A DNA stretch of 42,019 nt from Streptomyces sp. HD (lineage in GTDB: Bacteria; Actinomycetota; Actinomycetes; Streptomycetales; Streptomycetaceae): positions 1 through 42,019 of the forward strand of contig NZ_JAQMYP010000069.1 in assembly GCF_028369295.1 (NCBI RefSeq). The letters are read 5' to 3'. The first letter of the stretch is position 1. Each line of letters opens with the position of its first letter. Positions 34,572-41,414 of the stretch are shown here, piece by piece. The notes under the pieces are model-generated. The model saw only the letters and a program-made list of their open reading frames with translations, ran no database searches and was not told where the DNA came from. Both the position numbers and the translations under genes were made by a program.

Positions 34572-37500
34572 GAGGCCCTCCCCTTGGTGCGGGCGGTCCA
34601 GGCCAGGGCGGCGGCGCGCGCCAGGTAGAGGCACACCTCTTCCTCCGGGAAGTTCACGGCGACGTGGCGCACGAAGTGGACGTGCAGCAGGGATGTCAGG
34701 ACGTCGTCGACGGCGATGCCCTGGGTGTCCGGGCCGGGCAGGTGCGGCCGGTACGTGGCGAGTGCCGCTTCCCGGTCAGTCCATCCGGACACGATGGCGC
34801 CCCCTCCCGGGACCATGCGCAAGGCCGACCAGTCGTCGCTCGGGTCGGCGAGCCGTACGGCCTCGGTGAACTGCGGGCGTGGAACGGGCACCGGTGCGGT
34901 CGGCGAGACATGGTCGATCAGCCACTGCATCCCACCCTCGGTGCTGCCGAGGAAGGCGGAGGTGATGGCGACCGTGTGGGCCGCCACCAGCGTGCGCTGG
35001 CCCGGACGCTGTGGCTGCGCGAGTTGGGCCAGGACGGCGCGCGAATCCGCCCGGAACACCTCCTCGGCCGCCTCCCATGCGGTGCCGGAGCCCCAGCGGC
35101 CCATCTCGCGGTAGGAGGTGGGATAGCGCAGGTCGGCCAGCAGGCCGACGCTTCGTAGCTCGTCGGCCCAGGCGCTCACCGTTCGGGCCGTGTCGGCGAA
35201 GGCTTCCGGCGCGGGGAGGGCGATGCGTACGCGGAGGTGTTGGTCCGGGTCGCGGAAGCGGATGAACCACCATGGCGGGTTGCCGAGTTGTTGGAGTAGG
35301 CCGGGCAAGTGCCGGGAGAGCAAGACATCTTGGCGGCGGGGGTCGCCGTACAGGGCGGCCAGAAGAACCGGGGAAGCGGCAGGTGTCTGCATCTGGGTCG
35401 CCGACAGGGCACGAGCCCGGGTGGGGGCTGGCAGTGGCGGCCATGCCGACGGCCCGGTTGCTTTGAGGGGCACCACGACCTCGTGGGCTCGCCCGCCGCA
35501 CCAGCCGTACGCCTCTGGTTCCGGGGCCTCGACGAGTACGGCCAGGCGCGAATGGTCGAGGTGTCTGCGCAGGAGTGCACGGTGGCCGGCCCCGCCGAGG
35601 TCGAGGAAGAGGTGCTGGTCATCCTCTACGAGGTAGACGCGGTGCGGCAGCCTTCGCCGGGCACGCCAGTCGCTGAGTGCGGCGTCCCACTCGGCCCGAG
35701 GGTGGGCATGGCCGGGAAGTTCGGACGCTTCCAGCCGCCAGCGTGCCGGGGCCAGCACGGTCCGGCCGTACCGCAGACGTGGAAGGAACGGCATCGCCGT
35801 TGCTGCGCCCCAGTCGAAGACGGTGACCTGCGCGCACTGGGCGCGGGACAGTTCGGTGAGGAACCGCACCAGCGGCGGGGTGTGGGTGCGCAGGTTCAGC
35901 GCGTGCATCCCTACGGCTTCCACGCGGTGTCCGCGCTCGGGGACGGCGAGGTACATGCGGCGGCCGTCGCACCCCACAGCCAAGTCCTCCGGGGTGAGGA
36001 CGGTGTCTTGCGGGACGCGGTGCTCCTGAAGGCTGATCACGGCGGGTAGAACCTGTGGGGAGCGGGTGATGTGGGCGCTCTCGGAGAGCAGGGGCGGGAA
36101 AGACAGCTGCGCGGGGACGGTGTTGCCGACTGCGGCCGGGAGGTCGGCAAGCTCTGTGACCAGGGCCTCCCGGCCGGCGGGGGCCAGCACGCTGAGGAAC
36201 CGGCCCATGGAGACTCCGGCACCACGGGACACACTCACGACCTCCAGCCGGAACCGCCCACGCTGCAACTCCTCCAGGCTGGCCGCATACACCCGCACCC
36301 CGATCTCCAAGTGCGGCGGCAGCCGAGGCTCGTCAGGACCCACGTCCAGGGCCTCAATCTGTTCGTCCGTGAGGATCACTTCGTCACGGCCGTCGAGCGC
36401 GGTGGCCTGGGCCAGCCGTACGAGGACGTCATCCCGAGCGGAGACGCGGGGCCTGCGTGGGCTGGCCGGAGCGCCTGGGTAGCCGTCGGGATAGCCGGTG
36501 CCGCTGTCCGCGACGACCTCCACGAGCGGCACCATCGTGCCGATGCCGTACCGCTCGTAGAACCGCTGGTGGTACTTGTTCCAGGCGGCGGTCCCGTACG
36601 GACGGCTGCTCAAGCGGGTAAGGATGAGAGCGGCGCGCTCGATCTCTCGGGCGACCGCTTCCGGCAGAACGATCTGTGCGTCCAGGCGGAGGTCGAGCGC
36701 GACGGGGTGGCGGCGCAGGCCAGGGACGAGGTCTCGCATCCGCGCCGCGACGCTGTCCCGGCCGCCGCGCGTGGCATATTCCTTCAGGCCGGCCCGGACC
36801 GCATGGAGTTCGCGTACGGTCTCCGCGACCGGGGCGAGGCTTCCAGCGTCGACAGCGTCGAGTTGGCCCACCAGATACCCGAGGGCATCGGTCTCGGTGC
36901 TCGGCGCGTGCAGGCCCGTGATCAGCACCCGCCGCCGGATCAACTCCGCCAGCAGGTGGCGCGCCTTCTCGGGACCGGCCTCGGGGAACTCCGCCTGGAG
37001 CTTGTCCACGAGGGTGCCGAACCGGATCGGTAGTCGGCCCGCGGCAAGGACCGCGAGCACCGGTCCGGTCAGCGCCAGAGACGCCTCGACCGCGCGAGTC
37101 CGGTCGTCCTGGACGTCGGGCTGGAACGGCACGATGAGCCGGTCTCCCCTGTACGTCACGGTGTTGTTGCTGACGACGGGCAGCCGTTCGAGGAGGTCCG
37201 GGCATAACTCCAGCCGTGCGACCAGGGCCGCCAGCCACTCTGCCCCTGCGCGGCCGACGGGCACGTGCTCCTCGCCCCAGTCGGCCCGCGCCTGCGGGCC
37301 GAACTCCGCGGTGGCCACGCCGGCGAACAGGCCGAAGGGTGTGGCCCGGTGCTGCGCCCGGAGCAGGTAGCGGGCCACGGACAGCGCGGCGCGCTGCACA
37401 TCCCGGAGGGCGGGTTCCTCGGCTGTGCACAGGGCCCCTACTTGCGCGGCCAGGATCGGGCTGGAGTGCTGGAGTGCCTCGGTGACGTCCTTGTTCGCCC

Positions 37501-37651
37501 AGACCGCACGTAGCCACGCCACGCGGGCAGACGAACCACTGGGTGAGCGGTCATCGAGGTCAGGGCATGGAGGAATCGGCAGCGAGGGCCAAGCCACGGC
37601 GCGCACGAGAGCAGTGGAGCCGGTGCGGAACGCTGCGGGCGGAACAACCAC
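34568..37651 (-). CDS. lanB: Class I lantibiotic dehydratase (full-length LanB)
   Basis: 1027 aa from the GTG at 37651 (GGAGG 6 nt upstream; a TTG one codon earlier is possible). The glutamylation domain covers about 45-690 (FRTGSTALVRAVAWPSLP, RYLLRAQHRATPFGLFAGVA with the FGLFA block). The SpaB_C elimination domain covers about 740-1010 (QDVLLSRHLPGLLQQL, WWFIRFRDPDQHLRVRI, YPTSYREMGRWGSGTAWEA). The enzyme activates Ser/Thr with glutamyl-tRNA and eliminates glutamate to form Dha/Dhb in the precursor. A TTA leucine codon lies at 37207-37205 (residue 149), so translation should depend on the bldA tRNA. Confidence 0.93.
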   Translation of the reverse strand: MVVPPAAFRTGSTALVRAVAWPSLPIPPCPDLDDRSPSGSSARVAWLRAVWANKDVTEALQHSSPILAAQVGALCTAEEPALRDVQRAALSVARYLLRAQHRATPFGLFAGVATAEFGPQARADWGEEHVPVGRAGAEWLAALVARLELCPDLLERLPVVSNNTVTYRGDRLIVPFQPDVQDDRTRAVEASLALTGPVLAVLAAGRLPIRFGTLVDKLQAEFPEAGPEKARHLLAELIRRRVLITGLHAPSTETDALGYLVGQLDAVDAGSLAPVAETVRELHAVRAGLKEYATRGGRDSVAARMRDLVPGLRRHPVALDLRLDAQIVLPEAVAREIERAALILTRLSSRPYGTAAWNKYHQRFYERYGIGTMVPLVEVVADSGTGYPDGYPGAPASPRRPRVSARDDVLVRLAQATALDGRDEVILTDEQIEALDVGPDEPRLPPHLEIGVRVYAASLEELQRGRFRLEVVSVSRGAGVSMGRFLSVLAPAGREALVTELADLPAAVGNTVPAQLSFPPLLSESAHITRSPQVLPAVISLQEHRVPQDTVLTPEDLAVGCDGRRMYLAVPERGHRVEAVGMHALNLRTHTPPLVRFLTELSRAQCAQVTVFDWGAATAMPFLPRLRYGRTVLAPARWRLEASELPGHAHPRAEWDAALSDWRARRRLPHRVYLVEDDQHLFLDLGGAGHRALLRRHLDHSRLAVLVEAPEPEAYGWCGGRAHEVVVPLKATGPSAWPPLPAPTRARALSATQMQTPAASPVLLAALYGDPRRQDVLLSRHLPGLLQQLGNPPWWFIRFRDPDQHLRVRIALPAPEAFADTARTVSAWADELRSVGLLADLRYPTSYREMGRWGSGTAWEAAEEVFRADSRAVLAQLAQPQRPGQRTLVAAHTVAITSAFLGSTEGGMQWLIDHVSPTAPVPVPRPQFTEAVRLADPSDDWSALRMVPGGGAIVSGWTDREAALATYRPHLPGPDTQGIAVDDVLTSLLHVHFVRHVAVNFPEEEVCLYLARAAALAWTARTKGRAS

Positions 37652-37682
37652 CAAGTACCTCCGTAGGTGAGAGGGCGGGCGG

Positions 37683-37716
37683 CTGGTGCCGCCGCGCGGA
37701 GACGCGGCGGCACCAG
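37683..37716 (-). terminator. Perfect 14-bp stem-loop between precursor and lanB
   Basis: CTGGTGCCGCCGCG (37683-37696) and its exact reverse complement (37703-37716) flank a 6-nt loop. It follows the precursor stop by 23 nt and precedes lanB by about 32 nt. It probably acts as a leaky terminator or mRNA stabiliser that keeps precursor transcripts above enzyme transcripts. Confidence 0.75.
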
Positions 37717-37739
37717 ACCGGATTGACCTGAGGGCCGGA

Positions 37740-37919
37740 TCAGGCGACGTTGGTGGTGCAGGCGCCGCAGGTGGACCCGCAGTTGTCGTCGGTCAGGTTG
37801 ACCAAGCCCGCCGGGTCGGCGATCTCGACGAGGGAGACGTCCAGGTCGAAGCCGTCTGATGCCCCAGGGATCTGCGGGCGTACTTCGGTGCGGCTGGGAA
37901 CTACGGTGCTGCGCGTCAT
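37740..37919 (-). CDS. lanA: FxLD-family lanthipeptide precursor
   Basis: 59 aa from the ATG at 37919, with GAGGAG 6 nt upstream. The leader carries the class I motif FDLDVSLVE (residues 24-32), the FxLD/FNLD-type box recognised by LanB and LanC. The probable core is the C-terminal part ending NLTDDNCGSTCGACTTNVA, with Cys47, Cys51, Cys54 and dehydratable Thr43, Ser49, Thr50, Thr55, Thr56. Asp44 and Asp45 are candidate targets for the PIMT-type enzyme. No protease gene is nearby, so the leader cleavage site is uncertain. It heads the minus-strand operon. Confidence 0.9.
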   Translation of the reverse strand: MTRSTVVPSRTEVRPQIPGASDGFDLDVSLVEIADPAGLVNLTDDNCGSTCGACTTNVA

Positions 37920-38109
37920 GCTGCAACTCCTCGCAATCGTTGTGGTGTTACTGGGCTGGAGCGCCCACCAGGTGCCGCCACGGGAGCGTCGCCAGACGGC
38001 TGCTTCCCGGACGACTCCTGGCCACCCGGCACGAGGGGACGTGCTCCGCGTAGGAAAGTCCTCGCGGGCTGCCTGCCTCACGCCGGGAAGTCGTGTGCTG
38101 TGAGTCTGA
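37920..38109 (-). other. Upstream region of the lanthipeptide operon
   Basis: 190 bp between the small Cys protein gene and the precursor. It should hold the operon promoter unless transcription reads through from upstream. I see no convincing -35/-10 pair or palindrome. Confidence 0.4.
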
Positions 38110-38298
38110 TCAAGCGGATGCCGGCCGCCGCTCCATGAAGTAGGCGAGTGCCTGGGCCTTGAGACGATCGAGGCACGGCTCGCACGCGTAGAAGGGTGCG
38201 TGCTGCCCGTCCCACTGCACCGGGCCGAGCCAGATCACCAGGACTCCGGTACGCCCGCAGCCGAGCCAGCAGTCACCGGTGATCCACGGCCACTCCAT
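38110..38298 (-). CDS. Small Cys-rich protein, possible zinc ribbon
   Basis: 62 aa from the ATG at 38298, preceded by AAAGGGG. Two cysteine pairs, C10/C14 (CWLGC) and C39/C42 (CEPC), could bind zinc. The middle is hydrophobic (GVLVIWLGPVQW). The family is not one I can name, but such 60-70 aa Cys proteins are frequent next to Streptomyces XRE/anti-sigma-type modules. It lies upstream of the lanthipeptide precursor on the same strand. Confidence 0.6.
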   Translation of the reverse strand: MEWPWITGDCWLGCGRTGVLVIWLGPVQWDGQHAPFYACEPCLDRLKAQALAYFMERRPASA

Positions 38299-38316
38299 GG
38301 AAGGACGTCCCCTTTC

Positions 38317-38526
38317 TCAGCTGGTCGGGATGGTCGATCTGGCGGCCTGGCAGTTGGGAGCGCAGGCCCAGAGCTGGAACGGCACGCCCCTGTGGCGTAT
38401 CTCGCCTAGCCGTCGTCGCTCGCTCCCAACGGCCAGGCGCAGAGGGCGCAGTCCATGGCCCTGCTGGCGGGGCCGGAGCCGTGCCAGGTCCGGAAGGGGC
38501 GAGGATGCCGTGGCCGGGATGCTCAC
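38317..38526 (-). CDS. Small hypothetical Cys protein, possibly frameshifted
   Basis: 69 aa in the frame starting with a GTG that overlaps the ATPase stop (GTGA at 38526). The C-terminus FQLWACAPNCQAARSTIPTS looks like half of a metal-binding site. The matching first half, MDCALCAWPLGASDDG, is found in a different frame between about 38453 and 38405. Two small frameshifts would join the two into one CxxC...CxxxC protein. It may thus be a broken gene or a different short protein. Confidence 0.4.
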   Translation of the reverse strand: MSIPATASSPLPDLARLRPRQQGHGLRPLRLAVGSERRRLGEIRHRGVPFQLWACAPNCQAARSTIPTS

Positions 38527-38969
38527 TCGTCACCCCCGGTGCGGAGTTCCGCCCAGACCTCTTTGCCCCAGGGGCGTCTGCCCGAGCCGTGCAGGTCATA
38601 GCCCCAGCGGTCAGCGACCGCATCGACGAGGAGCAGTCCGCGGCCCGACTCGTCGTCGTCAGCCGCCTGGCTGAGTATGGGCAGACGCGTTGGTTCCCGG
38701 TCCATGACCCCGATACGCAGTCGTGTCGCGCTCGGCCGCCCAACCGTGAGGCGGATCTCGGGACACGGAGTGTGCCTGGAGGCGTTCGCGATCAGCTCCG
38801 TGACGATCAGCGCGGCACGGTCGGCGAAGCCGTCGAGGTGCCACACACCGAGGACGTCTCGGACAAGTTCGCGGCCGAGCTCGGCCGTGGACGGCTCGGA
38901 CGGGAAGGTCTGGCTGTACGTGGGGTGACCGACGGAGTGGGCCTCAACTGTTGTTCTCAGACTCGTCAT
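38523..38969 (-). CDS. Anti-sigma-type ATP-binding protein (HATPase_c, SpoIIAB/RsbW-like)
   Basis: 148 aa from the ATG at 38969. The GHKL fold is visible: N-box ADRAALIVTELIANASRHT (about 65-83), the G1-like IGVMDREPTRLP and G2 region DDDESGRGLLLVDAVADRWGY. These proteins act as anti-sigma kinases or regulators; in Streptomyces they are very often found beside XRE/TPR regulators. Here it is divergent from such a regulator at 39211. It may control expression of the neighbouring cluster (inference). Confidence 0.85.
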   Translation of the reverse strand: MTSLRTTVEAHSVGHPTYSQTFPSEPSTAELGRELVRDVLGVWHLDGFADRAALIVTELIANASRHTPCPEIRLTVGRPSATRLRIGVMDREPTRLPILSQAADDDESGRGLLLVDAVADRWGYDLHGSGRRPWGKEVWAELRTGGDE

Positions 38970-39210
38970 TGGGGTGGAGCCTTCGTGTCGTCTCGGCGCC
39001 CGGCCCGCCCCCGCGGGGGAACCTCGGGGGCGGGCCAGGCCGTCAACAGCCGCCCGCACGGTGGGGCGCGGCGGGCGACCAGCACCCAGACAACTCCCTT
39101 TCCCAGCAGGTTGGTTAGGACGTTCAGGCACCCAGTCGACGGACCCACCTAGGGCGTTTTGACTTCCCCTTTACCTGGCGGGCGCGGATCGCGCGGACTA
39201 CCGTGCCCGC
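38970..39210. other. Divergent intergenic region of the regulatory module
   Basis: 241 bp between the ATPase and XRE genes. A TACCGT hexamer (39199-39204) lies 6 nt before the XRE ATG; TTGACT at 39159-39164 is too far away (34 bp) to be its -35 box. No clear palindrome. Confidence 0.4.
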
Positions 39211-39213
39211 ATG
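39199..39213 (+). promoter_or_regulatory. Probable leaderless promoter (-10) of the XRE regulator
   Basis: TACCGT at 39199-39204 fits the TANNNT -10 consensus and ends 6 nt before the ATG, and no Shine-Dalgarno precedes the ATG. This spacing predicts transcription start at or next to the start codon. Confidence 0.45.
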
Positions 39214-40494
39214 GACACCACCCGCAACACCGTTCTTGAGGCGTGGATGACCGAACACGGCTATAGCTCCAACAGCCTCGCCGAGGCCGTGAACAGGGCC
39301 ATTGAACGGTTGACCGCGCGCCCTGGTGGACTCGACGGCTCGTCGGTCCGGGCATGGAAAGCGGGCCGGGTGACCTGGCCAAAATCAGCTGCCCGCAGGG
39401 CACTTGAGGATGTCACCGGGCTACCCGCCGTCGCTTTAGGGTTCGTGCCACGTGGCCGGCCTTCGTCCATCCCGGCACCACCGCAGCAGGAGGACCCCGA
39501 CATGAAGCGCCGCACCCTTGTCGGCAGCATCGCTGCGGCTGCCGCCGCAGCAGCCGCACCCGGCACCGCATCGCCGCGCCGTATCGGCATGAGCGACGTC
39601 AATCGCCTCAACAAGCGCTTCGCCGAGATCATCGCCAGCGATCACCGCCACGGCGGACAACTCGGCATCGAGCAGCGGGCCGCCGCCCTCGCCGACGAGG
39701 CGCTCAACCTCCAGAATGCAGGCAGCGCCACCCAGCGCGTACGAAGCAACCTCTACGCCTCAGCAGCCGCCTTCCGCTCCTCCGCCATGTGGGCCGCCAT
39801 CGACGGCCGGCGCTACGACGTCGCCAAGGCGCACATGCGCGAAGCCCAGGCCCTCGCCGAGATGTCCGGCGATCAGGCGATCAAGTTCCGCATCTGGAGC
39901 CACGCCGGCACCATGTACCGCCATATGGGCCGACCGGCGGACGCGTTCGCGGCCAACGATGTCGCCCGCAACCTGCACCTCACCCGCCGTGACCCCCTGT
40001 TCGCGTCCCTCGGCCTGGCCCGCCAGGGGGCCATCCACGGCACGGCGCAGGACCGCACCGGCACCCGCCGGGCGTTCGAGCAGGCGCAGGACGCCATGCT
40101 GCGGGCCGACCCTGCCGACTACCGGCCGGTGTGGATGCTCGCCTTCTACGACCAGGCCGAGCTGGACTCCCTGGCCCTCTCCGCGCACTTGGCGCTCGGC
40201 GACTACTCGACCGCCGAGTACCACGCCCACCGCTGCCTGTCCGCCCTCCGACCGCACATGATCCGGTCCCGGGCCATCACCACGACCCGGCTCGCCCACG
40301 CCCAGCTCGCCCAGGGCGCCCCCGACGCCGCCACGGCCACCGCGATGAAGGTCCCCGCCGAAGCCGCCACCCAGCACGCCCGGGTCACGCGCATGCTGCA
40401 GGAGTTCGGGGCCGCACTGCGCGCCACCGCGCCGGGCAGCTCCACGGTGCGGACCTGGACCGAGCACACCGCCGCCTGGAGGATGGCCGCATGA
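39211..40494 (+). CDS. XRE/TPR-type regulatory protein with internal Tat-like segment
   Basis: 427 aa. The N-terminal part (LEAWMTEHGYSSNSLAEAVN, then GSSVRAWKAGRVTWP) is a divergent Cro/C1 HTH. Next is a segment resembling a Tat signal (MKRRTLVGSIAAAAAAAA, about 98-116), commonly seen inside these cytoplasmic regulators. A TPR-like helical domain completes the protein (FAEIIASDHRHGG, AEMSGDQAIKFRIWSHAGTMYRH, DQAELDSLALSAHLALGDY). A TTA leucine codon lies at 39436-39438 (residue 76), implying bldA dependence. It is divergent from the ATPase gene and overlaps the GNAT start (ATGA). Likely regulator of the nearby cluster. Confidence 0.82.
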   Translation: MDTTRNTVLEAWMTEHGYSSNSLAEAVNRAIERLTARPGGLDGSSVRAWKAGRVTWPKSAARRALEDVTGLPAVALGFVPRGRPSSIPAPPQQEDPDMKRRTLVGSIAAAAAAAAAPGTASPRRIGMSDVNRLNKRFAEIIASDHRHGGQLGIEQRAAALADEALNLQNAGSATQRVRSNLYASAAAFRSSAMWAAIDGRRYDVAKAHMREAQALAEMSGDQAIKFRIWSHAGTMYRHMGRPADAFAANDVARNLHLTRRDPLFASLGLARQGAIHGTAQDRTGTRRAFEQAQDAMLRADPADYRPVWMLAFYDQAELDSLALSAHLALGDYSTAEYHAHRCLSALRPHMIRSRAITTTRLAHAQLAQGAPDAATATAMKVPAEAATQHARVTRMLQEFGAALRATAPGSSTVRTWTEHTAAWRMAA

Positions 40495-41030
40495 CCACGG
40501 CGCCCGCCATCGAACTGCGCACCTTCTCCACCCTCGACGCCGCCCGCGGCGACCTCCTCGACGTGTACGCCGACGTGCGTGCCCCGCTCCTCCACCTGCC
40601 GAACTATGCGGTCACCGCGTTCGGCGAACGCCTGGACCGACACGGCACCGAGCCGGGGTTCACGGCCGTCCTCGCGTACGCGGACGGGCACCCGATCGGC
40701 TACGCCTACGGCAACACCATCGAGCACGGCGACCGCTACTGGCAGCGCACCAGCCCGGCGCCGGCGAAGACGTACACCGAGCGCCCGGCTGTGGCCCTGA
40801 AGGAGATCGGCGTCCGGCCGACCTGGCGGAAGACCGGCACCGCCCGCCGCATCCACGACGCTCTCCTCGACACACGCGACGAACGATTCGTCACCCTCAT
40901 GGTCAACCCGGCGGCCGGGGACGGAAAGGTCCACGCGCTCTACAGGTCGTGGGGGTATGAGGACATCGGCCAGAGCCAGCCGTCACCGGCCTCGCCGGTT
41001 CTCACCGTGATGATCCGCGCCAACCGCTGA
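40491..41030 (+). CDS. GNAT-family N-acetyltransferase
   Basis: 179 aa, start ATGA-coupled to the XRE regulator. The acetyl-CoA-binding region is recognisable but divergent: AVALKEIGVRPTWRKTGTARRIHDALL (about 95-121; consensus Q/RxxGxG/A is KTGTA here), preceded by PIGYAYGNTIEHG and followed by VNPAAGDGKVHALYRSWGYEDIG. The substrate is unknown. Because it is coupled to the regulator rather than the lan genes, it may modify a small molecule or a regulator. Resistance by acetylation is only a guess. Confidence 0.82.
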   Translation: MTTAPAIELRTFSTLDAARGDLLDVYADVRAPLLHLPNYAVTAFGERLDRHGTEPGFTAVLAYADGHPIGYAYGNTIEHGDRYWQRTSPAPAKTYTERPAVALKEIGVRPTWRKTGTARRIHDALLDTRDERFVTLMVNPAAGDGKVHALYRSWGYEDIGQSQPSPASPVLTVMIRANR

Positions 41031-41414
41031 CCGGTTCCACGACCGAATCCCCGTGGTTCGGGGGAGGCCGTGAATCACCTGAACAAGCACGAGTGGCTAG
41101 ACACCTTCCCCTGAGGGCCTCAGCCTCGTTTCAACACTGCTCCCAGCTGCAGGAGGCAGCGGACGGCACGTCGTCGAGATCATCGCCCAGGAGCAGCTGA
41201 GTGCGGCCCCTCACTCGACGAGGCCGCCAGAGAGTGGCCGGTAGCAGACAAGCCGCTGCTGGGCGCCCTCGCCACCCACGCCATCTGCCTGACTCGCCAT
41301 CCCGATTCAATGAAGTTGGCATGGCCCGCAACGTTGCGGTCGCGCCACTGCGGTTGAACTGGCGGTGCCGGGTGGGGACCTGACGGTTCATGACCGTTGC
41401 GGTATGCCGGAAGC
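41031..41414. other. Gene-free stretch before the transposase
   Basis: 384 bp with no convincing reading frame on either strand. A weak inverted repeat CCGAA...TTCGG occurs shortly after the GNAT stop. The left end of the insertion sequence should lie here, but I could not identify its terminal inverted repeat. Confidence 0.4.

Noticed and set aside
37750..38103. A plus-strand protein opposite the lanthipeptide precursor
   Set aside because: It has no family motifs and no RBS in context; the minus-strand FDLD precursor with GAGGAG and operon position explains the region.
39159..39187. A TTGACT -35 box paired with a -10 box 17 bp later upstream of the XRE regulator
   Set aside because: The sequence 17-18 bp downstream is GC-rich with no TANNNT; the only good -10 hexamer is at 39199, too far from this -35.
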